From positions 124,001 through 188,000 of the forward strand of contig JAFREQ010000183.1 in the NCBI GenBank assembly GCA_025331565.1: DNA of 64,000 nucleotides, given 5' to 3'. Source of the DNA: Holacanthus passer. Its lineage: Eukaryota; Chordata; Actinopteri; Pomacanthidae. How positions within the stretch are numbered: position 1 is the stretch's first letter; each line of letters opens with the position of its first letter. Both the position numbers and the translations under genes were made by a program. The notes under the pieces were generated by a model. It worked only from the letters and a program-made list of their open reading frames with translations. It had not been told where the DNA came from and did no database searches. Shown piece by piece: positions 1 to 11,800 of the stretch.

Positions 1-1298
1 TGTAGAACACATAAAAACAAATATAATTTAATCTAGTCTTTCATTTACTACCATCGTGTTTGCCAGCAGACTTAATTATATGCCATTGCTGTTTCCTTGT
101 AGGTTATTTTTTTCCTCTCAATGTTAAGTTCCACGGCAGCTACAGTATGATTAAATTCAAAGACTGACACCTATTGGCAAGGAAGTATAGTAATCATAAA
201 GGTATTATTTGGACCCTCTGCAAGAGAACATCTAGTTATCAGGTTCAAACCATGGCTGTTCTTGAGACAAGTCACGGCAGCACATAGCTTGAGTGCCTGA
301 GCAAGAGATTCACCTGAACCATGTATAGCATCTATACTATTAGTGGACAGCTGAGCCGGGGTGTCATTTTCAGTAACACCGAAGTGTTAACTCACCACTT
401 CTGCCCTTCAACACTTTTCATGCCACACGTTGATGCTTACCTACTGGACTTTTTGAGGGTGATACTGATTTTGCTAGATCCCTTATATTTGTGTATTTGA
501 AGATACATATTGAGTTGGATGTTTTCCAGTTGAAAAAAATGGCTTCTAAATTACCTCAAACCCATTGTGACATTTCTGTAATGCAATATCTTGCTACTTA
601 TGGGCTGACATATACACTGATGTAATGTATCTGCAATAAGCTAACATCAGCTGATATTAGCAGGGTTCGAAGACTAACTTCATCAGCTGAAAGTGAGACA
701 TTTTAGTAAATTGTAGGTCACTTTGAAGTGTACCAACACTCACAATGCCAGTCAGTGCCATTCTATTGATATGGATGAATTTCTCCATCAATACCCATAA
801 TCAGGGTTTAAATTCAATTGAAGCCAACAGCTTATTATGTTGTAGCACTTTAGTATATAAGTGTCATTGCAGTTCTCTCAAATTGACCATATTCTAAAGT
901 TCAAAGTTTTCCTTAATTCCAGAGAATGTGTTATGTAAGAGTTAAAGAGCTTTATCCTCCAAAAAGAACAAAAACAGCTCAACGAGAACAATGGCTAATG
1001 TGTCTTTGCTGGCCCAGTCGGATTAATCCACAGAATGACGGCGTCCTATTGGGTGGTTATGGTAGTTAGAAGGGAGGCGTAGTAATCAGATTAATAGCAA
1101 CGTCATTTAATCAAGTTCTGTGCTGGTTAGAACATTTCTGTTGCTCCTTCTCATTATACTTTTTGTTCTGCATTTGTCGTACATCAGTCGATGAATATGT
1201 TCTCGGATTAGGCATTACCAGGATATATGATGTGTTTGGATCCAATCTTTGCATTGCTATTTGCAGGATCTTAAGTCTGTTCACACTGCTCTGCTTGA
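1..1298. other. Upstream or intron 1 sequence, no gene seen
   Basis: AT-rich sequence with stops in all frames and no exon that I can recognise. If the canonical fnbp1 first exon lies upstream of the window, this is part of intron 1. The stretch 1030-1060 holds an inverted CCAAT box (ATTGG at 1048-1052) and a TGACGGCG motif (1036-1043). These could belong to an internal promoter for the candidate exon at 1383-1544, but no TATA box or CpG island supports that. Confidence 0.5.
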
Positions 1299-1382
1299 CC
1301 AAGGCTTGTTCTTCTGTCGTATTTTACTCCTCTGAAATGGATTAACTTCGCCTGGGGCTCCTTTTTTCGGCTTTGTTGTTGT

Positions 1383-1544
1383 ATGAAAGCCGTGACCATG
1401 TTGCGTAGAAGAAGTGAGTTTTTCGTTTTCCTGGACAGCGGCCGTTCTGTGAAATTGGAAAAGGAAGAACAAAAGGAAGAGCACCAGCTGAGTCCTTATG
1501 AAGAGTATCTGCAGGTGCTGCTGCAGATGAAGATGACAAGTGCT
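1383..1544 (+). CDS. Candidate alternative first coding exon of fnbp1
   Basis: An open frame runs from after a stop at 1296-1298 to 1560. It has in-frame ATGs at 1383 and 1398 and a consensus donor (GTAAGT) at 1545. From the second ATG it reads MLRRRSEFFVFLDSGRSVKL, then a strongly charged helix-like part rich in Glu and Lys (EKEEQKEEHQLSPYEEYLQV), and ends LLQMKMTSA at the splice site. The exon ends in phase 0, the phase at which the F-BAR exon at 8774 begins, so splicing would replace the usual short MSWGTELW-type start with about 49-54 new residues. I do not recognise this peptide in known FBP17 forms. It could also be a first exon of an unrelated transcript, or a chance open frame. Confidence 0.35.
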
Positions 1545-4500
1545 GTAAGTGAGCAGAAGTGATTCTTGCAGACGTTTTCTTTCCATCCATGCATACGGTA
1601 TCATTAGTCAAGCAAGAGCAACAAAGGCTGTGTGCCTGTCATGGAAAATCTGTACCATATGACAAAAAAAGCTCCACTTTGTAAAATTAAAATGCCAGCA
1701 GATTGGACTTATGCAGGATGTTGCGATAAAAGTTTCTTTTTGATGTCCATGAATGAGTTGACCACCCTTCCAGTTACTGTGACTCACAATCGAAAGGCAG
1801 CAATTTCCTGTTGCTTAACCGCCACAACAAGGGTGGGTAGTTCTTGTTGTGAGTGAACCGACTGCTCATATAGGATACTATCCGTGTCTGTTAAGTGACG
1901 TGGACAGAGGCAGACTGATTAAATAGCAGCTGGGGTCGTGCACAGGAGAAGAAGTGTTTTATGAGCACAGAAGCATGATACACGTGTGCATACACCAACA
2001 CACATTCTTAAATTTCAGAGCAGCAGAGGCGTTGTTTCTATAAATATCTACATGGCATGCAAACAAGAGCTCGTACACATAAGGTCACCCGCTGCACCAA
2101 ACAGCTGTTCATATTTTGCAGTTATGTAGCAGGTTGGTGTGTGCGAGTCTGTACATTAGTGTATTCTCCTGTGGCCATGCATTTGTTTTCCTCTTTCAGA
2201 GGAATATTTTGCATAGCTATCACCCGATGTCAGCCAGTTGATGACGAATCATTAATAGTGATAGTGAAAGTCTCTTTGCAAATGTCAGTTCAGTTATTAG
2301 TGATTGGCCTGTATTTAGAGAAAATACAGTTAATGCAGTCCTTAATTAGCATCTAAGACAAAAGTTAAAACTTTCTGTGCAGAACGACACGTCTGTTTGC
2401 TGTGTTGCCATATTTTGACCCTAGTTTAAATTGTCTGAGCCTCTCACATCAACAGATAATTTGTTTGCATTCATGTGTTAAATCCTCATTTAGGGTGGGT
2501 GGGCAGGGGGCTGACAAACCCTCCCCAACCTTTAATAACCCAAAGAGAAATAGCTGAGGGCAGCCATTCAGTGCTCGAGCACATGATCACCAGTCTTTGT
2601 TTATGTGTGTGCACCAGCGTATTTGTGTGCATGAGGCTACTGTCCAATTTTGCTGTGACACAGGGGTTACACCAGGCTATGGAGGCATTGTTCCGCCCTG
2701 CTTTCTCATACAAAGCCCGGTGTGTGTTTGAGAGAGGGTTTGGCATCTCCCCCCAAATATTTGTTCTTGCTGCTGGACGCCCACCATTGGGAGACACAGT
2801 GAAGCGCTGCATTGACCAACTCATGGACAGAAGTAGATTTCAGTGGGTCTGCTGTACTGAGCTCACTGCTTCTTTGAGTCATCTCTCTGGTGTGTCCCGT
2901 CTGCTATGGTCAGTAAGGCTATGAAGAATCACTCCAGAGCATCAGACATTTTCGGTCTGCTTTATTCGATGTGGCAGGTCTAGTTTTGCCAGAACAATTG
3001 GGCTATTTGTTCATTATTTGAATTGGCGGGACCCTCACAACCTAATGAACACTTTTGGATGAATGCAGCTTCCTCCAGTGCAGTTTGGGGTTTGTTAACT
3101 AATGAGGTTCCTGAAATAACTCATACATGTTTACCGTAATGATTCTAATAGACAAGAGCATACGTCACAATGAGTACCTGCATCACAGTTTCTGACACAC
3201 CAGTGTTTCTCTAATCAAACAGTTAATGAATAAGTACATGCTCTCCACAGGACAGTATGGGGTGTCAGTCAGTCTTACATGTTTTCAGCACAAGCCCATA
3301 CCCACCAACCTAACCTACTGTCCTTTGCCTCTCACTCAACCATTAAAAAGGAAGACAAAAGCATCTATAGGCCTCTTGTCCCATTGTCCTCCTTCCAGCA
3401 GAACATCTGTCCCCCCTCAGCCTCTGTGGATTCCCCCCTACTCTGGCGTGACGTCTGCTTTTCTGTGCCTCAACAGGTTTTCTGTCAGGGGCCAGACCTC
3501 ATATAGAAACCAGTGACACACTCTGAAAGCTTGAAGTTATGTGTGAAAAGTAAAAAAAAAACTAGTGGTGAATACTCAAAGCCAACTTTTGGAAGGTTAA
3601 ATATAAGTTTAGTATAAGTTACTCATACTACTGTGTCCCATTTCCTAGTTGCAATAAACTTTGCACACTGGATTTTGATTTAAAAGCTCGGAGGTTAAAA
3701 GTTATGTTAATATGATTAACGGTTTCATGAAAGTAAAACCACAAATGCGATTTCTATCAATTATATGTTTGGGGTCAGTTCATTTCAGGTGATGCAGAAA
3801 CTAATCAGGAAGACTTTGCAAATCCTCCATAATAACATCCATCTTGAAATCTGTACACTGTTACGCCACCAATTACATTAATGAGATCTGTTCATTGAGA
3901 CGTTATCACCCTAGAATTCCCATTTGTACTATTGTAAATATTTACTGTTAACAAATTCTGATAAAAAAAATCTTTGACCAAAAAAGTTATAATATTTCTA
4001 ATTATATTTTATTAAAAACATCCATTATTTTTGCTTAGTTGCAGGCATTTTTAGGGGATATGTCAGATTTTTTTGACCACTTTGCATGTGTTTGGAGTTT
4101 TTTGTCACATCTGCATTTACATCTTTCTAACTGATTAGTCAGCGATTTCCTGTTCATTCTCCTCAGTCGACCAATGAAACGACTCCCTTTTTCCTCTTCT
4201 CTTGTGTTTTTAATGGCGTATTGATTTTTTGCTGTGATCATCAGAGCAGCAGACTGACCTCTGCAGAGGTGGTAAGGCTGTAATAAAACAAGAAGTGTCC
4301 CCAGGAGCGTTTGTGCAGTCCTGTTATCACCAGCCTTGTTGTAAAGTGTTTCTACTTTGCTGCTGACTTCCTTTGTTGTCTGCTTACCCAACTCTGGATC
4401 TGTCTGTTCTTGAAGTTCTTCATCCGTGATCTCATTGTCTTCACTTATCTTTATCTTCCCAAAAACAAAGATTATCGTGTGAAATGTTTCTTATTTAGTG

Positions 4501-5899
4501 TCGTCTGCATTCCTGCATCATGAACCAACCTTCTTCTTAGCTTGACAGGTGCATTATTATGTGAACCTCATCTGTACTTAGGACATTTGTGGTCAGGTCA
4601 ACAGTTCTCTCTGCATGCTCCATTTATTCCACACCTTGTTTTTTTGGAAACCTACTGGGGATTAAAAAACAACAGCTGGGCCAAGAGAGCTACTTAATGT
4701 GCCAGAGATGTGTTTTATCATTAAGTTGATTGTGTAATCCTTAATCATGTGCTTGAAGAAGATCATTTCCTCACTAAAACCCCTGCTGATATTGACCTGC
4801 CACCATTAGCAGTAGTGGTATTACTCTATACTGCCTTCTGTGGTAGAAAGGAGAAGAACAGGAAGATGCATAAGAATTTACGTGCTTTTATTGTAGTACT
4901 CAGATGTTGCATTTGGTTTGAAGTCTCATTATATTTTACTGACAGTGAAGAATGCACAGCCTGTAAAGGGTGTATTTCATACTTGATAAGCTATGAATAG
5001 AAAGGAACGGAAGTTATGAATATTTCATTGTCTTCAGACACTGCAGATGAGTTTCAAAGTAAGATGTATCAGTGCAATAAATCAAGTGTTATTTAAATTC
5101 TGGCATTAGGTATTCTGTAGAGGAGAGGAAAGAGAAAACCTCTGTGCTGGGGGGGATGCAGGTCAATGGGCCCTCAGTGTGGGTGAGATAAAGAAATCTG
5201 ATCTGGAATGGGAGCTAAATAATGTGCATTAGTTCAGATTAACTGGCAGTCCAATACATTAAACTGCACCATAATCTCCATCACCAGTTGGGAAAGGTTA
5301 GAGGTCAGGAGGCTGATCCTTAAACAAGCATGTGCTTGTTTTCTTACTGCACATGGGCAGCCTACATATATTTAGAAACTGCTAAGTGTCTCCTTTGTTC
5401 TCTGTTTGAACCTGTTTCCCGTTTCCTGGATAATAAAAAATATTTAGCTACACAGTTCTATTTATTTTCTTTCATGTACTACCACAATAGTACATGCATC
5501 AGTGAGTGGGACTGTGTCCTGAAATAACAAGCAGAAGAGAGCTGGTTCATCTCCTGAAGGGATCCCCCACTTATTCCCTCCTACAGGAACAAGGCCAGGT
5601 GTCAGAGGCCACAGATGACAAAATGGAAGTCGGTGAAGAGTTGGAACAGGAGTTAACAATATTTAGTATCGGGGCCATACCGGGGTGCAAACCTGTCACC
5701 TTTCAGTTTTTGCATCAGAATAGGGCATCCATGTAAATTGTGTAGATCTGCAAAAAATACAGTCAACGAAGACAACAAGTAGTAGCTTGCTTAAGTAACT
5801 GGAAAATTAATTCATTTAACAGTCAGATTCTTGTTATTCACCTGAAAGTAACAAGTATTGTGTGTGTTTTGATCATTTCAACCTAGAATATGGTCTGAT

Positions 5900-6127
5900 A
5901 GGGCTGCAGCTAATGATTGTTTTCAGTACTGATTATTCTTATTTTTTTCTATTAGAAATGAACCATTTTGGTCAGTAAGAAAAGTTTAGTATTGATTTAA
6001 CATATTCAGATTGTCCAAAACTGAAAAAAAAAAACATTCTGATATTCTGGCATTTACGCTTAAAAATGACTGAAATGTTCATATTATTATTATTATTAGT
6101 CACTTGTCTGTTGATTGACTAATTCTC
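5900..6127 (+). mobile_element. MITE-like repeat, copy 1 (GGGCTGCAGCTAATGATT family)
   Basis: The sequence opens with GGGCTGCAGCTAATGATTGT and closes with TTGATTGACTAATTCT. In between are the phrases CTGATTATT and AAAAATGACTGAAA. This layout matches a very common teleost non-autonomous element, usually recognisable as gggctgcaactaacgatt at one end and gattgactaatc at the other. The copies at 47791-47980 and 50207-50455 share these phrases. It is diverged and contains an internal ATT run. The family assignment rests on memory of fish genomes. Confidence 0.6.
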
Positions 6128-6574
6128 CCTTACTTCAAATGCTTGTCTGCTTTTCTTGGATTCAGATTCATGTCATTGGATCTGTTTTCTGTGGCCGGCG
6201 CCAAATTATTGACAAAACGTACAGAATATTTCACAAATTGGAAGAACAGGGGGTTGATGTAATGGAGCATGGAGACTACAAGACTGGGTGCTTGTGTCTG
6301 ACACACTTTCACATAATGTGCTGTTGTCTTTGATATTTGCCTCACGCCGATTCATAATTTATTAATCTGCTTTTTCTCTTGTAGCCGGAGAATTGCCTTG
6401 ATGTCTTTTCCATTTTACTCGAGCAACTGCCTCTTTTATCCTATCTGATATTAGCAGAGATTTATGAGCTCAGAGTGACTCATCATATTGCAGATCATAA
6501 ACTTTATATATGTTTTTTAATCGATTTAAGATATGGTAAAGTGAAGAGGTAGAGGTCCCAGCAGTGTAGGATAG

Positions 6575-6720
6575 TTCCCCCCTAAATGTAATCCCCTCCC
6601 ATGTAATCCCGCCTCTTCTGTCTACTCCTGTCAGGCCCCCCCCCTCCCCTCCCAATGTTTTTCCGCTCTCTCTCTCTCACTATCCTCCCCTCTCATCCCA
6701 CTTATTCCACCTTACGCCTG
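6575..6720 (+). repeat. Pyrimidine-rich tract
   Basis: The plus strand is almost entirely C and T over about 145 bases, including a C9 run near 6636 and a CT dinucleotide run near 6665-6678. Such tracts can form triplex structures and are prone to length change. No coding potential. Confidence 0.6.
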
Positions 6721-6770
6721 ATGGAGCATTAAGCCTGAATGCTGTGGGCAGCCGAGGCCTCAGATTCATA

Positions 6771-6791
6771 GTGTGTGTGTGTGTGTGTGTG
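6771..6791 (+). repeat. GT microsatellite
   Basis: About ten GT units, followed by a degenerate GAGTGAGT continuation. Confidence 0.85.
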
Positions 6792-8773
6792 AGTGAGTCG
6801 GTGCTGCATCGGTTCCTCCTCTGCTCTCTGGGATTCTTGCTCCTTCCAGACAAGACAATCGGGAAATACTTGCTACAACTGTGCAGTTTCTTTGTCATTG
6901 TGTGGGAGTGGGGTCAGCGGACATTGTTCCCAACCCAGGCACGCTCTCACTAATCTGCACTCGCTCCGCTTCGGATACCTGGGAAATGTTCTTGTGGATG
7001 CCTTCTCTAACCTAACCTCAGCCTTTTGTTGTGCTGCTTTGAAAGGGGAGGGAGGGAGGGGGGCGAGCTGGATGGACATTTTCTGAATTTGGATGTTTTA
7101 AAAGGGTACACAGTCCATACGGAGACACACTGGATAAGATGATGCCCCTGCAAAAAAGGGTAATCTGAGTTATGTGTGTGGAGGAATGTGTGTTGGAGAG
7201 AGGAGGGTTTTATGTGCATGATGTGGCTGCGGTGACGTGTGCTGATTGTTTTCTTCCAAGAATAGTTTCTACTAGTGATAATGAAGTAAATGCTGTTTCA
7301 TTACTTTAATTGGCACATAGGTCTGAGAGTGAGCATGCTCTTAAGGCATTAAAAGGGAAGAGAAGCTTGTTGTAGAAGGAAAACAGTGGATATGTGTCTG
7401 AGTGAGAGAAACAAAGACACGTTTCTTCTATATTTCAGTAAAAATGTCAGATTCATTGGTTTTATCTTGTCATTCTTCTGTTGAGTGGCTTGTTGATGAG
7501 TGATTGCTCATTGAAACTGACTAACAATGCAGACTGGAAAGTCCCTCTCTCTCAAAGTAGTCTCTATTGTTGCCCTTGAGTGCTTCAATTGGGGATCATT
7601 TAATTTGTTGCTTCAAAGGTGTTTGAGAGATTTTATGACACTTAATACAACATGATGCAACTTCAGTAAAGCTAAGTAGTACATTGTCCTGAATTTTAAG
7701 CATGCTCAAATTCAGGTCGATTTTTACCTCAAAGTACAGCAAGACTGCGTAGGCTATGGTATAAGTCGAGCTTTTCACCGCCACAACCGCTTCCTGTGAA
7801 ATGATAATGCTTTGAATGCAGAGGTGCTTCAAGCAGTCGTTGAATATATTGCATTGTCTGCACAGAAAATCAGATGAACCTTTTGCGAGCTGACACTTCA
7901 CATGCTTAGTGTGTTGAGCCAGAGGAACTATTAGCTGGACTCAGGAAGACAGACATGGTGGAGGAGAGGATGGGGGACTGTTGGAGCCACACCAAGGTCT
8001 TTTTTTGTTCATCTTTAAAATTACACCCACACTGTCATAAGATTGTTGGATGTAGCCATGTGATCGTCAGCAAATATTAGCCGTGCCTCGTGTGTGTGTT
8101 CATCGGTATTCTGGATGAAATACTCTCTTTTCTGAATTTCAAGACGTGACCTCAGCCAGCTAGAGCCACATTTTTTCCTCACAAGTCAGGAACGAATCAT
8201 GAAGAATGAGTCCAGCCCCAACAGCTGTATTTGGTTATCAGTAGTGTAGACTGTTAGTCCCTGTTTTTACTATGAATTACACTTACCTCTGTGATCTCAC
8301 TTTAAGATGGTATTAGCTTAAAATGATTGCATCTCAAGAGAACAGTACCATGCTGCCTTTGAAGGTGTTTAATTTATGAATTAAAGCAATGGGAGTAGGT
8401 CAGATGCTTTTGTCTGATCAGTGCCCGAGAATAACAACATTGACTGACACATATATGCCTGATTACCTTGGTTGAGGGGAGGCAGATGTACAATATTACT
8501 ACAACAAATGAGGCATGAGTATAAGCTGAATTTTTAGTTTTTGTGATCAGAAAAATCTGTTGCTCAAATACTAACATGGATGCTTGGTAATATTTGACAT
8601 ACATTTGATTTAGTGTGGTATTGATTTGAATTCAGCATTAAGTCCTACAAAACGCAATACAATGTTCTCATCAAGTTGATTTAATTTTGCTTTCGTTTTT
8701 ATCTGTGCTTGACAGATTGCCATCTCCCTTGGATTTGAATAATTTAATCATTACATCTTCCCTCTCTCTGCAG

Positions 8774-8889
8774 GATCAGTTTGACAACTTGGAGAAGCAT
8801 ACACAGTGGGGCATCGAATATGTGGAGAAGTACACCAAATTTGTCAAGGAGAGGTCAGAGATCGAAACCAACTATGCAAAACAAATTAG
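8774..8889 (+). CDS. fnbp1: fnbp1 exon: start of F-BAR domain
   Basis: Encodes DQFDNLEKHTQWGIEYVEKY and continues TKFVKERSEIETNYAKQI, the first helix of the FCH/F-BAR fold. It begins in phase 0 after TGCAG and ends two bases into an Arg codon before GTGAGT. In mammalian FBP17 the preceding residues are MSWGTELW, supplied by a separate exon not found here. Confidence 0.95.
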
Positions 8890-11800
8890 GTGAGTACTCA
8901 AGCTGACTTGTGATCCATATTTGGGGTTGTTGAGCTGTAATTGGGCTGACTGTTTTCCATCCAGGTGGCTTTGATAAAGAAATCCCCCCTCTACAGCAGG
9001 ATTTGACCTACTAAAGTGTCCTTGAAACAAGAGACTGGATCCTTACCAGCTCATTACGTAGCTGACCGTGACCTCTGACCTCCCTCTGTAGGGGAAACTG
9101 AAACGAGAGTTCCCAACAGTACAATAGCAGTGTTATATCAATTATCAGAAAATCATCATATAGAATTTATTATAGAGGCATTGCTGTTTCTCTTCAGGGA
9201 GACATAATTGCTTTATGCAAGTGTAGAACTAAATATACGGACCTGAAGAGGATGCCTCCATCTTTCTCTCTTTTTTTTAATCTCTAAAGCGTGTTTCTGT
9301 CTGCCTCTGTCTCGTGCATGCATGCTCTCCGTTGTTGTTGCTAGCTTCTGCTTCAGGCGAGAGGAAGTCAGGTTGTGGGGGGGATGGGGGTGGAGCTTGT
9401 GTTTCCATAGAGACTCGTAGGTATCAGCATTATCACGTCTGACCCAGATTTTTTTTTTTTTCCCTCCAACCACAAGTGTCGGCCCTCCCCCCCTCCAATT
9501 CTCCCCACACAAACTATGTTTTGGTGCAGTCACTGGTTTTTAAAGGCAGTGATGGGAGCATGAGCAGTCCTGCACTCAGAGGATCCATCTCCTCGGCCCC
9601 CTGCATCCCAACACAGTAGGAGATGAACCCCCCAGAATCCACAATCCGCATCTTTAAAGAGGCCTGGCAATATGGCTAATACTCTAAGTATTGACCCCAA
9701 CCCCCCATTTCATAGTGCCCAGCCAATACCAATCCAGTATTCACAAAGCAAACCCCAGTAACAGATCCTCTACAGACTATACCACTCATCTTTTTGAGAA
9801 TTAAGTCAGCTTGAGATAATAGGACTAGTAGTCTGTGTTTACATGCAAGCATTAACCACACAGCATATCCCCGCACCTCTCAAATATTCATGCTTAAAGA
9901 CAGACACATTACTACGTTACAACTCATATTTTTACTGCTGTTTTAAATTAATGGATCGTTTTAATATCTCTTAATTTGTTCTGTTCTTTCTCCTCATATG
10001 CAATGTCAAACTTTAAAATCAAATGACTGATGAACAGAAAGTACTCAGGTGCACTCATACCACTTTTATCATGGTGCTTAAATTAGTCTTTGATCATGTG
10101 TACAGCTTCTGGGTAATTCTTAGTTTATCCAAAATAGATACTAGATGATAGATAGATAATAGATATAGATCCTAGATACTGTGCCCCAACAACATATGCA
10201 CTCACAGATTTGCACTCGCATTTGAACACATGCAGATATCCCATAATTCAATCTGTCAGCATCTGTCTACAGTATGTTTGACAAAAGAACGGAGGTCGTC
10301 TCATCTTGCCATGACAGGTTGGCTTTTGTTGAAGTTCAGGCTCCACAGATGGTGTGGATGTTTTCAGTCACTGTGCTTATACGGACGACCCGCTGTCAAA
10401 CTGGGCCTGTTATCTAGCAGACACGCACACAGACACACAGAGACACACATGTACATGCACATTGACACACTTGCCAGAAAAGGCTGAAATGAGGAAATTA
10501 GGGTGTACTGACAGGATGGCTTGAGTCATAGGGTTTTCCTGTGTTCTCAACACACTGTGCTTCTTTGTTGTGGTGTTACTTAGCATACCTCAGGACTAAT
10601 TATCCTCTGTAATCAACTTAGCTCATGAAATCAGGTTTAATCTAACGGGCACGTTCAAACCAAAAGAAACACAGGGCTGTTAGATCTAATAACGTAATTG
10701 AATTGGCCTCTTTGATCTAGTCCTCTTTTCTCTCATATCTGTTGTTGGGTAGATTTTTCCTTCTGTTCTTACCTTTCCAGAGTTCAGAGGCCTTTACACA
10801 GGAGACATTTTGACATGTCATAACACGTAAGGCACAGGTGTATTAAAAACATTCCATGTGATTTCACAGCTCAGGTTTTGCTAATGCTGCCTAACCTGCT
10901 AATGCTGGTTACTGGAACAATTTGAGTCATGAAGTGATCAGTCAAGTCAATGATGGAAATATAATCCACCATTTTAATAATGGATGAAAGGTTTGAGCTG
11001 TTTCTCAAGCAAAAATGAAAGTAAGTTAAAAAGCTTTGAAAAACAAAACAGGCCATTTGAAGACATCACCTCAGTTACACCTGTGCTTTCCCAGCTGCTG
11101 TAAAAATGAACTGGGCCAGTTAGAGGATACTAGTTATTGATCACCAGCCATTAAAGTGCGCAGAATTTTTTTAAAACTATGCCATCCAGTGGCCTACATT
11201 CCTCAATTGATTGTCATCTGTGGCTACTACACCACATTGTACCATTTCTATCACCATACCAACCACACGCTGCACTAATCCATGAATAATCCTCTTCCAC
11301 TGCATTGGTGTAAACATGCACTGTGTTTCAGTCTAGTCATTGCAGGGTAATGCATTAATGCCTCCCCCCCCCCTCCTCCTCCCCCAAATTCCAGTCTGGC
11401 ATAATCCATAACACAGTGGGAATAAAGTCCCACTGACAAAAGAGACTGGGTGGGGGTAAAGAAATTGTCTGTCCTTACTGTGGTTACAGTATCAAGCAGT
11501 ATGTAGCAGTCATGCACTCATCATCTTACGATCAAACGTACACAAACATACACCCAACAGTGCCTGTTTAGGCCAAATTAAGTGCTAGCTGCTACCCTAA
11601 TCTTGCCAAGTTTGTTAAATATGTTATCGAGCTGAGTGGACAAATACAATCTGACATATGACCTTTGGCTGCGGGTGAATGAAGGAGTTAGTGGGAACCA
11701 GCACTATATTTAGAGATGAGGTGAGAAGGACAGAGAGATAGACAGATAGATCTGCCTAGCAACAGTACAAACACCACCGTGGAGGAGAGATGTGGGGGAT

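Larger units (their letters stand above)
1545..8773 (+). other. fnbp1: Intron 1 (3' part) of fnbp1
   Basis: Non-coding sequence up to the acceptor CTCTCTGCAG at 8764-8773. It contains a MITE remnant (5900-6127), a pyrimidine-rich stretch (about 6575-6720) and a short GT microsatellite (6771-6791). The open frames here, such as those at 2475-2924, lack splice context and protein similarity. I found no match to the conserved first exon (MSWGTELW). Confidence 0.7.

Noticed and set aside
2475..2924. 149-codon open frame on the plus strand
   Set aside because: No protein family resemblance, no splice context and low-complexity passages; it lies inside intron 1.
1..8773. Search for the canonical first exon (MSWGTELW followed by a GT donor)
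   Set aside because: No match found on reading; presumed to lie upstream of the window.
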